From positions 62,480,205 through 62,544,204 of the forward strand of contig NC_134311.1 in NCBI RefSeq assembly GCF_949628215.1: DNA of 64,000 nucleotides, in the 5' to 3' direction. This stretch comes from Phalacrocorax aristotelis (taxonomy: Eukaryota; Chordata; Aves; Suliformes; Phalacrocoracidae). Position 1 is the first letter of the stretch. Every line of letters begins with the position of its first letter. The notes beneath the pieces were generated by a model. That model had not been told where the DNA came from. It searched no databases and saw nothing but the letters and a program-made list of their open reading frames with translations. The position numbers and the translations under genes were made by a program. This document shows, piece after piece, positions 24,793-39,700 of the stretch.

Positions 24793-27700
24793 GTAAGACT
24801 TCTGTGTCTCAAACACAAGAGATTTGTATGATTGGGTGCTTGAAGCGCATACTTGCTTTCTGTCTAGATAGCTGTGGGGTGGGGGCAGAAAGCAAGGTGT
24901 ATTTGGTTAGAGAGACCTAGCTTATGCTTTTGATACTATGGTAAAATAATGCATGTTAAACCAATACTCACTTCTGCTTCTATTCATTGCTCATCTGTTT
25001 ATGGAGATAGCGAAGAGCGACTTTGATCAGTGAAAGGTTGCTTTGGTTCCACTGACATCACTGGAGCTAGTCACTGTAGCAAACTGAAGTTTAATTTCCC
25101 ATATGCCAAATGGTATCTAAATGAAAGCATGCCGTGGTCAGACTAGAAGCTGTTAAAGCAATAAACTACCAGTGGGCTAGTGTAGTAGGCTCTGTGATCA
25201 AGTTAGAGCCATGGGCCACTGCTATTGTGTAGCAAATGATCATCCTCAAGGTGTTTAATATAGTAGTTAATTTAAGGTAGTATTTCAGTCATCCATTTCA
25301 TCTTTAAAACTCAACACTTTTCTCTTTGTGTGCTTCTCTAACAATAGTCACAATTTCATTGTTGTGTTGAAATTCCTTTGTAAAAAGAGTATTATCAAAT
25401 GTGCAGAGTCTGCTGTAATTCCCAAATATGCTTGTAGTATACACACTGAAGTTTTTGAAATGGACAACTCAAGTATTTAACTGTTTGCATGCGATTCTTC
25501 TAAAACAAGTCTACCACAACAAAGGTGCACACTTATCCCAATTTTTTGTAAACTTTATGAACAGAAATATCTTTTTAATGCCAAGGAGAACTCAAGTGTA
25601 TTACCTTCCTCCTTCAATACATACTAAACATTCAGTCCTTGACTCTCCCCTCTCTCCAAAGGCCCATGTTTATTAGTAGAGCTTTTCTTGCTTGGTAAAA
25701 TGCTTTTGCAAAACCTAGGAAACACTACACTGGTTTTGCCCCTTAAATCTGCTTGGTGGTCCACTAATGCATTTGAGTTTTATGACTGTCAAGTAACTAA
25801 TTTATTTCCTGCTCAGACACATGTAATATTTTTAACATTACACTAGTGTTGCATCAGCAATATTGGTTATGGAATGCTCTGTAGTTTTTAATAAAGATGT
25901 AATTCTTTTTAGTTTCAGGTGGACTCGTACAGTCATGTGGTCACATTATCCCGGAGTCTCCTGTATTGGCCCTTGGTTCTAACTTCACAGCATTATGCAT
26001 TTTGAATGAGAGTTGTCTTGACTTTGGCAATATCTATGCTAATCAAATTATCTGGAAAATTAAAAATAGAGTGGTACCTAAAGAGCAGTATCATGAAATA
26101 AACAGAACAGTTTCCAGTGTCACATTTAATGACACTTCTTCACTAGCTACTCCTCTGACATGCAACATTTTAGCAGATGGACAGATTGAGCAGAACATTT
26201 ATGGAATTACAGTTACAATAGGCTGTAAGTACCATTTTTCTTGCCTTTTATTCTGTTCTTAAGAAAATTGCTTCTGTGAAACAGGAAAGAGAATGCAAAC
26301 AGTAGAAAGTATGCACATTTTGAGACACTTACTTCCATTCCCTCAGTTCATGGATAATTGTATAGAAACATTGTCAAATTAAATGCTGCCAAAGCTGGTA
26401 AATATGCACAGAGAAAAGATTGCTAAAAAACTGAAAATACTCTGGAGATTTCAGTGTTGAAATAGGAGGAAAACATAGCAACAGAAAACAACAGAAAAAT
26501 GTTGAAGCAGGAAGATTTCAATTACAGAAAGATGATATGAATTTAACTGAAATAGATCCTAGGAAATAAACTTTTCCTTACTACTTGCTTCTGCTTCAGT
26601 GTTCAAGAAAATACAATACGGTCGTATGTCCTGCTTTCATAATAACACTGTGAAATTAATGTTTTCTTGATTAATGGACTGAGAAGTATTTAGTCCATCT
26701 GTATCGCTAAAGCTAACCTGAACTGCCTTAAGGATGGGCCATATGATTTGGATTACTCTACCTCTGTACATAAGAAAATACTTCTAATTATGAACTTTCC
26801 TTGTTCAAGCATAATAGCACTTACCTAGTTCTGAGCAAGTGCTCCTTGAGACAGCAGGGAGTTCCTGAGAAAGTAATATGAGTAACCTAATATACTGCTT
26901 CTTAATTAGTTGGTGGACCATTTATAAAAAGTCTTGAAGTGTCCTTAATAGCGGAGTATGAATAGCTGATGAATTATGTTGCCTCCTAGTGCTGGCAAAA
27001 GGTATAGCAGTTTTTGCATGGCCTGTACAAAAGGCTGGTTTGAGTTCACAGTTCGAACTAATTTGTTCTAGTATGAGTTACAAAATGCTTTCACAGAGAA
27101 ACAACGTTTTATATTTCAACTTCTGAGGAGTAAATTTCTTACCAGAAAAGATGTGACAAGCAAAATATATGGAAAGATGAGGACAGATACAATATCCGAA
27201 GATGATAAACTGAATGACAGTACAGATAACATTTTACAGTTGTAATTCACACATGAATCTTGAGATGCATTTGTATTTAAAGCTACTGAATTTTCATACT
27301 GTTGATTAAAGAAAAATTCTGTAAATGAGAATAAGAATGGGTTTAAGAAGAGTACAACCATTCAGGGACAAATCTGTAAGGTTCATAAGGTAGTTTGTTG
27401 AAAGTAGCATTCTCCTTGAAAAGAGATAAGATTATTCAAGTACATTATACCCTTGTACATAGTGTTATTCTAAAAGCTAGCAACAGACTCTTTGCATGCT
27501 ATGATTTCAATTTAAGAAGGAAAAAAAATAGCTCAGCTGCACTCTGAAGAAGTTTCTTACACCCTACTAAAGTGCATTGATGAAGGTACCGAATCAAATC
27601 TTTTAGATGTTCAGAGCTATAGCATCCTTCCTCCATAGCCCAGGTGGGGGAGAATAGACCTGTTACAGTTGCCTTAGAGCTCAGGTTATTGGCAAAGTCA

Positions 27701-30700
27701 GCATATGCCAATCCAGCCGTAGTGCTCATTATCATTTTTTTCTGTGTGAATGAAAATAGATTTAGATGAGAGATGGTTGGTATCATGTTTTCTGCCTCAA
27801 AGAATGAGGAATCTTCTGTGCTGTTCCTTACTGTCAGGTGCTTGTTCCTTATACAGTCTACTGTTTCTCAGAGTAGCTGATTAAGCTTCTTGACTTCTGT
27901 TGCTGGATGGCATCTAGCACTTTTTGCCCCCTCCTTTAGAAAAAAATCTGACTCTGAATTTCTGACGTTCACTGAAATCGTTCTAATGGGACACTTAACA
28001 TGATTCTTACTGGATTGAAATGTGTATATAGATTAATTACCGATAACTTTTTCTGTACAGTGCCCCCAGAGAAACCCAAGAATTTAAGCTGCATTGTGCA
28101 TCAGGTGTCAGAACTTATATATCCTATGAATTGTACCTGGAACCCTGGAAGGCATACGTTCCTGGACACTCACTTTAGGTTGAAATACAGATGGTAAGTA
28201 TCGCCTATAGAATATATAAATAATTTTGAAGAATATTTGTAGGCTAAACTAAACTTCCTTGAAATTCATTGATACTTTGGAATAGTTCTTAACTTAAATC
28301 TAGTTTTCTGAAGCATTGCAGTCTATTAAGACAGAGTTAAGGAAGAGTTAAAGAAGTTCACATTTAGAGTCATTCTAAGTCCGGCTTGAAATTTTGTTGC
28401 TGCACTTGTTCTGGAGTAATAGCTATCGCTTATTTTTCCATTCTTCAAATATATGATTAGTGTGGCTTGAATATATTCACCTAATGGTGTGAGTTTGGGG
28501 TTGTCCTGTGCAGGGAACTGAGTTGGTCTTGATGATCCTGTGGGTACTTTCCAGCTCAGGACATTCTATGATTCTAATAATTAGGTGGCTGGACCCAATT
28601 ATATACTTTACATTTTTCTCTAGTGACTGTGCTGTCCCATTCTAAACAGGTAGATGTCCCTGCTCATTGCAGGAGGGTCAGACTAGCTGACCTTTAAAGG
28701 TCACTTCCAACTCAACCATTCTATGTTTCTAAGTAGAGAAACCAACATAGTGACTGGATTTTGTAGAAGTATTGTCTACTCTGTACGTCCTAAGAACTCA
28801 GAATTACGTTTGTCCACAATTAATCCTAACATGAAAGCTTCAGCAAAAGTATTTCTCCTGTGAAAGCAAATTAATTGTTCTTCAAACTCTTCAAATGATC
28901 TCTTGTAGTTTAAAATGGAGCAGACAGAATTGTTGCTCTGGTCTGGAAACAGGAATGACTAACTACAGCTTTCCATCTACCCCATTCTGCTAAAGTGTTT
29001 TGATAACAAGTGTAGTAGAAAGTACAGATAGATAGAAAACTAATGCTTTGCAAATCTCCTGATGCCCCTAGAACTATTTGCTGTTAGTGTGGCAGAAGGT
29101 GGTGAACAGAAATGATGATGTGTTTCAGCTCTAGCACTGTACTCTTGAAGGGCATGCAGGTAATACTGACCACATCTTTTAATGCATTAATATGCTTCTA
29201 GCTACATTTAATCAAAAGCAATATGGCTAGTATCAGTTCTTGATCCTTTTTTAACCTGTCAGGTTTGTGCTTTTGAAGATACGTGACTTGAAGGTATTAT
29301 ATTCTAGTTTCTGTTCTAACACAGTCATGCATTTCTGGCTGAACAAGCCATTCTAATCTCTTCATCTTTTCTTCCCATCTGTCTGTTTACAAAGATAATG
29401 CCAGAGGCAAACTTATAAGCTAAACTGACTGATCACTCTAATGTACTTAGAACAATTCTCTAAAGGAAACCAAACTTACTGCTTTATACCTTGTTTTTCC
29501 TTTTATTTAGGCCACAAGAGAACTTTCCTGACTGTATACCAAAAGATGTAAACAATTCTTGTACGATTACTGATGTTCAGTTCTTTGTTAACCTGGAGGT
29601 CTGGGTAGAAGCGTCAAATGCTCTTGGAAAGGCTGAATCTGATCCTCTTGTTCTTGATCCTATTGAGATTGGTAACTATATGCCTCTTAATAAAGCTTTA
29701 GTAATATGTAACTGCTGCTTGTGTGCATATTGCTGAATTGGTATGTTAATGTTTCTTTACTCTAAAAAATAACACTGGCAAAATACTGTTTAGTAGAACA
29801 TGAACTGTGCTGGACAAAGGGTGGGGAGGGTGAGATATTTGATCACAATTCAGACAGCAAGTTCTTGTTGAGTAGTCTGCTTTAGAAACTAGTTTGAAGT
29901 AGCAGCTATGTGAGCTTGTGAAAGGCTTTCATGGTAGTGTTACAGCATAGTGTACCAACTGCTAGAGGCATGATAAAATTCAGCTGTAGAACTGACTCTA
30001 ACTTCTTCTCTTCTAGTTAAACCTCTGTCTCCACACAACTTATCAGTCAACTCAGGAATACTACCTACTGTTCTGAAGCTTTCCTGGGAGAACCGGATTT
30101 CAGCAGCTGTAATGAAGCTGAAATTCAATATTCGCTATAGGATCATTGGTGACACAAACTGGATGCAGGTAATACGATTAATGTCCCTTGTCACTGTTCT
30201 GCTGCAGCACAGGCATTTGTCAAACTGCAGAAGCTCCATCACTGCTGCAGCTCAGAGAATTTAGTTTATCCTTAGGCCTTATGTGGCCTCCCAAAGTAGT
30301 TTATCTGGCCTGTTCATGAAGGCTGTGATCTAGGGAGGTTTTTTGACACAGAGTACAGTGACCTTGTGTCTTTGTGGAATTCTCTGCTGTCATCCCCATC
30401 GTGTTGCAGTATGTTTCTTTTGAATTTTTGTTCCATACGTGCAACATCTAGAACATTAAGGGACTTTCTTCCCATGCACATGCAAAACTATTGATCTAAA
30501 TGACATTTAAAGCTTGGTCAAACACTGTACGGTGCTGGGATGCTTTTTTTGAACTTGCTGTACCTGCACTTGGGTCACAACAACCCCATGCAACACTACA
30601 GACTTGGGGAGGAGTGGCCAGAGAGCTGCCTGGCAGAAAGGACCGTGGGAATCTTGATTGACAGCCCCTGAACATGAGCCGGCAGTGTGCCCAAGTGGCC

Positions 30701-33700
30701 AAGAAGGGCAACAGCATCCTGCCTTCTATCAGGAATAGTGTGGCCAGCAGGAGCAGCAAAGTGATTGTGCCCCTGTACCCAGCACTGGTGAGGCCGCATG
30801 TTGAATAATGTGTTCAGTTTTGGGTCCCTCACTACAAGAAGGACATTGAGTTGCTGGAGCACGTCCAGAGAAGGGCAACGAAGCTGATGAAGGGTCTGGA
30901 GAACAAGTCTGATGAGGAGCAGCTGAGGGAACTGGGGTTGTTTCATCTGGAGAAAAGGAGGGTGAGGGGAGACCTTATCGCTCTCTGCAACTACCTGAAA
31001 GGAGGTTGTAATGAGGTGGATGTTAGTCTCTTTTCCAAAGTAACAAGTGATAGAACAAGAGGAAATGGCCTAGTTGCACCAGGGAAGGTTTAGATTGGAC
31101 ATTAGGAAAAATTTCTTCATCAAAAGGGCTGTCAAGCATTGGACCAGGCTTTCCAGAAAAGTGGTTGAATTACCATCCCAGGAGGTATTTAAAAGACGTG
31201 TAGATGGGTGCTGGGAACATGGTTTAGTGGTGGACTTGGCAGTGTTAGGTTCACCAACCTAAATAGTTTTATGGTTCTATACAGTATGGTTGTCCTGCAT
31301 ACATACCTTAAGCCTCATGCAGTCAAAGAACTGGAAAAGAGTAAGGAAGATGCCTTAACTGTAATGCAGTATAATATGTTCACATCATCAAGAGTTGTTG
31401 GGTTTTTTCTTCATCAGTCTATGGACATATTTTCAATAGCTGCTCAGTTTTGTCTTTCTTTAAGCCTTCTCTCAGAGCAGCAATATTCCAGAAACACTCT
31501 TTTCATCAAGATCTTCCCATCTTTTGTTTCAGTACAGAGGCCCAAAGGTATTCTGAATACCATGACTTGTTGGAAGGAAGACTGCTTCTGGCTTGGCAAA
31601 ATACAGTGCTTGAAGCAGGTTGAATAACACAGCTGCTTATGACTAATGTAGTGCTTTCCTTTGGAGGAGCTTTTGAAGTTTTAGATGCAGAGATTGCTTA
31701 TTAAGGTCACTGTATTGATGTTTTGAAGACCACTGTCCAGCTCTGCTTATTCTGCAGCTCTAGATCTGTTGATACATTGTCCTATTAAGGCCTTTTAACT
31801 TGTCTTGCCCTTTTAATATGTGCACAAGACCATTGAAACAGTAACTTTTGAACCAACTGAACTTGCTTAGCCACGGTAGAAATTGAGTACCCTGACAATT
31901 CCTTGCGCTCAGGATTAATGCCTTGAGTGCCCTGCATGTGTGTTTAATCTGTAGTCATTCCTCTTGCATGGTTGCTTACTATAAGAACCTCTTAATTGCA
32001 AGTGGAATAGCATGTGATGGAGACAGTGTGTTTGTGTACCTATGTGTATCTATTATCTACATCATGCATCTGTTTCTGTATACATGCAGTAAGAATATTT
32101 TCCGGCATTCAATTGCTAATCTAAGGTAAAGGAAAGAGCATATGAAATAAACTCATTTATCAGCAAAATTATAAACTACTCTAAAACAAATTATTTCCAA
32201 TGTCAGTTAAGAAACAATGTTCTGTGTCAGTGGAAGCAATGATCCTGGATTCTCTAGCTTTATAGGAGGCTTCTAGCACAGGTATTTTGCAGTCAATCAA
32301 GCAGATAACCTAGGAAGATTCTGAAATATGAGGCGAGATATTACAGATCAGCAGTAATTAGAGGAGTTCCGTGGGAAGGAAGGAGAGGTAGACGTAAACT
32401 AAAGAAAACAGAATATGAGATAATGTCCTGAAATAGTGTATGTATTTTATTATAGCTGGTAAATACACACAACTATGATCCCTCACCAAGGCATGGTTGA
32501 GAATTGAAGCTTTGTGAAATCAGAGGGCAGAAGAACTATGTTGTTGCTATTGGGTATGTACGTGGTGGGGAGCCCTCTTGGATGGGAGGTGTACTAGTAC
32601 AGAACTTGGCTTTACAATTTTCAGTCAGTGCATCTAAAAATCTTTCTTCTATTTACAGGTTCCTCCTGAAGATACAGCTTCACCGAGAACTTCGTTCAGT
32701 GTTCAAGGGCTCAGACCCTACACAGAGTATGTCTTTTCAATTCGTTGCATGAAGGAAGATGGAGTGGGCTACTGGAGTGACTGGAGTGAAGAGAAAACTG
32801 GGGTCACCACTGAAGACAGTAAGTAATATATGAAAGTAGGTCACTGACTGGCAAAATGTGTGAGTGCTCAGCAATTCGGCCATAGCCAGCTGAAAGTGTA
32901 TATCCTCACTGGAGCTGTTTGATTATGCATGCAACAAGGCTTTCCTGAGTTACTTTAAGTACTGACCAACTTGACCCATGCATTCCAAGGAACATGAGAA
33001 TAGCTTCCCGTAAAGCTAGTCTAAACGTGCTCCCTTAAAACAGCTAAAATGGCAGGTAGGGAAGAAAGCCTTCTTCACAGAAAGTTATATATTCCAAGTC
33101 TTTTAGAAGAGATGTAGGCTTTGTGCTTGGGTTTGTGGTTTGGCTTTTTTCTGTTGTTCTGAAGGTTATCCTCTGTAACGAGCTATTCTGTGTGAAAGTT
33201 TGGGGTATGTTTGGTAGACTGGCTGCCTTAATTTATGAACAACTTGGTCTTCAGGAGACCATTAGATAAATTCATAGGTGAAAAAGCATCAGTAAATATG
33301 AAAAAAGATTTGAGACATATAGGGCATATAGACTTCTTTACAAACTTACTTACAAACTTAGTAAAGTGATGATATGAAATGCTACGCTTCCCATGTGCAC
33401 ATTATGCACCAAAGCATCTAAAGAAAACACTCTGGTTTACTCTTAACTTTTCCCAAGGTATTCTGCATCTACAACACTTTCTTGCTTGTCAGAGTCACTT
33501 ACAGCACCCTCTGCACTGTCTTGTACCCACTTGTTTACAGTATTCTACACAGAGTAATGAAGAGCCTTGCTGCTCATCACTGATACGATTCCCACTGTGG
33601 GAGGTGCAAGAAAGAGAATGCCACCTGTAAACCACCAACTTTAAGCAAGATAGAATCTGTGTGGATAATGGTTTTATTTTGGCTATATTTAATCAGAAAA

Positions 33701-36700
33701 AGTGATTTTTCTGATTAAAGGGAAATTAAAATTTCCTGTCTTGATGTAATCACTGGAGTTGTCTTGTAGATCTGGACTTGCAACATCTTGTCCCTTTGCA
33801 GTAGGAGTGAACACTGAATTGCTGCTATCACGACTTAATGAGGAAAACTTACCAGCATCACTAACTCTTTGGGACAGTATTTGGATCATGTTTAGTCTTG
33901 CACAAAAGGACTTTGCAAGTAGGATATATACAACTTCAAAGTATAAACCAATTACTACCTAAAATACATAAAATATAGCAAACTACTAGGTTAAGCTTTA
34001 AGTTCACAGCCCTGGAGAAAAACTGCATAAGAGCCTCAGACAACTGTCAACCTTCACTGCTTTGTGGAACAAATCCTCAGCATTGCAAAGTTGCTGCCAC
34101 GTGCCAAATCTGTTTACACTATAACCAGCTCATCAACTTGTCTGGCCTTTCAATGCCTTGTGATGCTCCAGTCAGCTGTTATGACATTGTCTCCATTGAA
34201 CTGTATGTTCTGCAGGTGTGTTCTGTTGCCCTGGTTTTACTTATATTCCTTCAGGACAGTGGCACTGAGACTGTTACTGCACTCAGTGTCTTCTAAGATC
34301 TGTGTCCACTGTATTCCACAGCATGTTTTTTAACCTTATTGATTGCTTCCAGTTGCTCACGAACACATGCATTGCTTGAAATGCACTGTGGTATTAAAGT
34401 AACTACAGCTCACTGTGTTATGAATTTAATCTACTTCACAGCTCATGGAAGTCATTGCAGTATTTCCCCACCAGAGAGGCTGTCCTGCAAGTTTAAGTGC
34501 AGAGACTGCCTTCTGCTACTGGGTTGTACCAAAATCGTTAGTTGAGTGAGTTTAGTGTTTTCTGTTACTGATATTTTTTTCTTTTTGCTTGGCTGTTTTG
34601 TTTTGCAGCATGTCATGACTTAGCAACTGTAAACTTGTACAAAATAAAGTTGCACAAAAATAACTGAGCAGTAACTATTGAAACACTGACACTAACATCA
34701 TGCCCATGTATCTGTTGCAGTATGAAAAATCCCAGTCTCAAACAGTCTATGCTTACATTTTTCCATTAACAGAACAAAAATACATGCAGTGTATATGCAA
34801 ACGCTATCTAGATATATGCATTTGGCCTTTTAATTTACACTCCAAATAAAAGCACCAGGCTTTGATATATAACTTACCTTACTGTGGTCTACTTTCCTTT
34901 TGCTATTGATCCGAACAGTGTGCTTAGACTGAACTGGAACTATTTTAACACCTTTTAATAGATAATTAAGAGGTGCTAACTGGTATCTTCTTGAATCTGA
35001 ACCTCTCTTGGTGCCAAAACACCGTACATTAGTGTCTTGCTTCTTGCTGAAGGTAAAAATGAACTGATTTCAGTGTGCAGTAAGGTTGTGGAGGAACACC
35101 TGTGCCATTAGTTGTGATATGCTGCAAATGTAAATACAGTCTGTTTTCTGCTAGTAGAACAGCATTTTAAAAAATTGTTGTAGCTACCCTTCCTAATGAA
35201 AACAGGATAGTCACACTTCTGCATTGCTTGCTGATTAGTTAGCATTTTTGCTATTATAGCAATAAGTTGAGAGTAAAATAATTTCCTATTCTGAATTTGC
35301 TTACAGACAACTTCAGAGGTATGGTCACGTCTAGCAAATGCTTAGATACACTTGCAAATTTGTAAGGTACTGGGATAACTTAAATTGGAAGGGAGCTCAT
35401 GAGGTCTGTAGTTCCCTGATCCTTTTTCTACCAAGTTGGGCTCAGACAAGGGACTTCAGGTTGCAATTTTGTCAAAACCTGCACCAAAATTTTATTTGTT
35501 GGTTTGTTTTTTTTTTTTACTGTACAGTTGCCTATTGCAAAGCTTAAATGAAACAAGCAGACACCTGATACTTAAGTTACTTATACCATTATCGCCCTCA
35601 ATCAAATTATAAAACTAAGTCTGAAGCATTGTGCTTTGTCTAAAACTGTTAGACCCATATCCCAGAAGATTCCATATCTGCTTGCCTTCTGTATTCAAAA
35701 GATTTGGTGTTTGTCTCAGTGGTAAGCTACAAAGACACAGGTGTGTTTAACGCTACTATATTCAGGAAGGTATACTTCCGTATTTCCATATGGTTTTATC
35801 CAAGTGTTGTGTTTCCAAGTGTTAACCACTGTAACTATCGAGTAAAGTTTCCACAGAATCCTTAAATGCAAAGGCACAAATGCATAACTGTGATGCTGAA
35901 GAGTAATGCAAGCATTCCAGCAATCTTGAACTCTTTTAGCAATTGTTTTACTACCTAGTCCGTATCAGGAATCATCTACTTTGTACCTCCAAATACTGAC
36001 TGTAGCTAAGGGTCTTTATATACTGCAGACCACGTTTGCTGCATTGTTAGCTGTGTAATTACAATAATATGTACTGTGATTTCTGGGTATTCTAGAATTA
36101 GTAAGTCACCCTCAAAGGGATTTGATTTTAAAATCTTGTTTGGTTTCCTTCTGACTCATCACTACCAGCAGCATTAGGAATCACTTGCTGATTTCTGACT
36201 TTAAAGGGAATTAAACAATGTGGGGATTTTATGTCTTGTTTTTCCAGGAACTTGGTTATTATCAGTAAGAAACTCATCTCTTCCAATTCTGAGGTTGTGA
36301 GGGGTGAAACTACTCTAGTTTGGTCCTGTTTCCATTTCATTTCTACTTTTGATAGCCTGCAAGATTGCCTTTGTTTCTGGCTTATGCTGATCCTACCCCA
36401 TATGGAGCTAATGAATGGACCTTCTGGTTGTGTGCTTGATACCCAATAGGGGATCTGTTCTTCCCTCCAACTACTACAAATACTTTGTGATATCTGTTTA
36501 GCTTCTAAGTCAGCCTCATTGATATTTTTTTCTTTTTCTAAATGTGCTTTAGCCTTTCCTGCTTGTACTCTTCCTGGTCTCCTTTCTATAATATCCTGTC
36601 TGTTCCTTAGTGTCTTCCAAAGCACCCTTTCCTTAGGCAGTCTATTTAGTGCAGCATTTCAGTGCATGCCTTTAAATAGAGTTAAGCCAATACAGGTTTT

Positions 36701-39700
36701 GTTGTCAAAACACCGTTTTCTGCTCAGAGCTCAGCTGCACTGGACCAGAAATCCTTCCTTACTTATCCTAGTTGAGTACCCAGTAATGAGTTTTGACTGA
36801 ATTCATTTGTCATCTTATAGTGGAGAAGTCAGAAAAAGATTGTAGTATATACCTGACTTGTTAAAAAAGAAAAAAATAAAAAGATTAGATGTGTACATAA
36901 TGGCATTGCTTCAGCTCTATGCAAAATTTACTTTCTCTGGGGGATATATTGTAAAATATTCTTTCAATACTCTAGTCACTTCTTTTCAACTTCTAACAAC
37001 AGTATGGTTTTGTTTTCTGTGGTTACTCTCTCAGCCTGAGCAATGAGGATTTCAGGACTGCCTGCCTCTTTAGACTGTGTTGCTGTTCTGCTGTGGTAAC
37101 TGGCTCTGCAAAAATACTGCTATTAGTCATTAAGTACCTATGTCTTATTTTAGCCTCAGAACAAAGGTGTTATAGTAGGAAATGAACGTAGGCAGGTCAT
37201 GTTATATTCATGATCTATATTAGGCAAGACGTACAATTGCTTGTTTCGCATAAATCAGATCAGAGTACTCAAATGAGATTGCTACGAAAGAGCTCCCTCT
37301 GCCTCAATTCCCAGTTCTCCTTCCCTCCTGACCTAAAGCGTAAGAGACAAGATGCACACTGTAGACTTCATACTGGTTTTTTGGAGGTAAACCAGCCAAA
37401 ACCTTGCATTTTTTTTATATTAATCATTACAATAAAAGAACTCCCAGAGAAATACAGCCTAGCAGTATTATAAATATAAATGCATTTTAAGATCATCTTT
37501 CTGCTAGGGCTAAGGCCCACACAAAGGACTGGCCACTTTTTAATACTTTATGCACATAGATTGATTCATAGATTTTTATTACTTTATGCACATAGATTGA
37601 TTCGTTCTACCTTAAAATGACATTTTATAGTGGAAATACCACTTGAATTTTTTACAGTACTGATGCCAGAAAGTGTTGTAGTATTGTACAAAAGTACTGC
37701 AGTTCTGTTACCCTTTTTAGCATAAAAGAGATAGGAAATGTGGGTGATTCTGGTACGAGAAATTTTGTTGCCTTGTTAACTTCCCTGAACTTTCCTTTTT
37801 TAGGTGACGTGATATTGGGGGGTAGGGAGAGTGTTGCAGCTACAGACCATAGCAAGGTTTGCAGTATACTGATGTGCAGGACTGTGCCTCTGAACAAACA
37901 GTAGCTTGCTTTCTGCCTCACACAGCACTGTCATCTTCATTGTTGCCCAGTGTTGCAGATGCTTGGTATGGTGATTCTCAGTTTTTGATACTGTACACTT
38001 AGAGCAGAATTGTTCATCCCTTCAGGAAATCTTCCCATGGAGGTGTTCCGCTTAATATACCAAGCATTATTTATTTTGAGGAACTAAGGAAATACTTTTT
38101 TTATATGCTTTTATTAAAAAAAAAAAAAGAGGTAAGCATCTAATGATAATCAACTTATGAATTCAAACAGATTAAATAAAAATATTTCTACTACTAAGTA
38201 TTGCTTCTTTCATCAGAACCATCTAAGGGACCACCTGTATGGAGGATTATTGATGCATCTCACACACCAGCTTCCTGGACTGTGCATCTGATGTGGAAGG
38301 TAAAGCAAAATGATAAACTGCAGAAATTTAACATTCTTTTAAAAACATGAGGTTTTTAAGTGGCAAAACTTACTTCAACAAACTTGAGTACATACCTGGA
38401 ATAATATAGGTTTTATTGATACAAGAAGATATTTTTGTATTCTTACTATAATAATTAGTTATGACAAATTCAAAGTACAGATATAAAGACCATCAGTTAA
38501 CTGACACACATCTGTGATCCCTAGAATACAGAATCCACTTTCAGATTCCTGAATGGCTGTCCTTGACGAGTCTGTGGAATTGGAAACTTTCACTTGAACA
38601 AAGTAAACCTTCGTGTTATGCCTTCTGCCGTATCCTAAAACTTTTGTAACACTGTCTGGACATGGATACTCCAGCTGCAAAATCCATTAAGCCTAGAGAC
38701 ATTCCGGGGGTCAAACTTATTAAATACAGCACTGCACACTTGCATGCCATAGGCTGTTGCGTCTAGTTGGCTGATTAGTCCAAAGCCGATAAAGTGAACG
38801 CAATTATGGTCAGTCTCCACATCCTGCTTTCCTTCTGTTTGTGAACATTGTCACATTTGATCTAGCTGTCTTTTTATTATTACATTTTTCCTTATTACTA
38901 GGTGGCATGTGTGAAGTTACATGTATATTGATATAATTTTTCTGATGTAACTCATGCTGCGTACCACTTCTGGCGATATTTAGCTTAGAATTGGAAAACT
39001 GCTGCTACTTTACAGTTTCAACCATTTTCTCTTAAGTTATCTGAAAACTAATACTGTTACACAGAAGCACAGTATTTTCCTGTCTTTTCACATAACACAG
39101 AAACAAGTATTTTTCCATGTTTAATAGAAGTAAACTACTTGGGCTGTTTTGCATTTTGATTCAACACAGCTTAAGATGTGAGATCCCTTTTATGTCGTTG
39201 TGGTGTAAAGTCACATAGAATGCAGGTTTTTCAACGCATGTTCTGCAATCTTTACAGAATACCTTTTATTAAACTACAAGGTAGCACTGTGAGCCAGGAA
39301 AAAGAGGATTTAAACTCGAAATAGTTGTGGAAGTTACTGCTTTACAGAAGTAAACACAGGTTATTCACACTTTCTTTAAATATGCAGCTATTTGATCTAT
39401 GTAACTTGTCTTGCTCTCAGATTTTTAAGTTGTGTCAATGACAGTAAGGGTTAAGTCATGTTTGTTCAGTATCAGTCTAATCAAAGATGTGTTTCTAACA
39501 GGCATTGGAGCCATTTGAAGCCAATGGAGTAATCTTGCAGTATGAAGTGACCGTCAGAGCTAAATCATCTCTCTCCAGTCCACCAGAGAAATACAATGTT
39601 AACACCACCAATCTTACATTAAAGCTGCCAAATGGAACTTATGAAGTGACTGTGATTGCCCATAACAGAGTCGGGGCATCCCCTCCGTCAGTTTTACTTA

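Larger units (their letters stand above)
28194..29510 (+). other. IL6ST intron 4, with two CR1 tails
   Basis: About 1.3 kb. Apart from the two short CR1 3' ends listed separately near its 5' side, nothing is recognised. Confidence 0.6.
32819..38216 (+). other. IL6ST intron 7
   Basis: The largest internal intron, about 5.4 kb. It contains an unexplained minus-strand open frame (36128-36660) and a 36 bp-period duplication (37544-37603), both listed separately. The rest is AT-rich with no recognised element. Confidence 0.6.
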
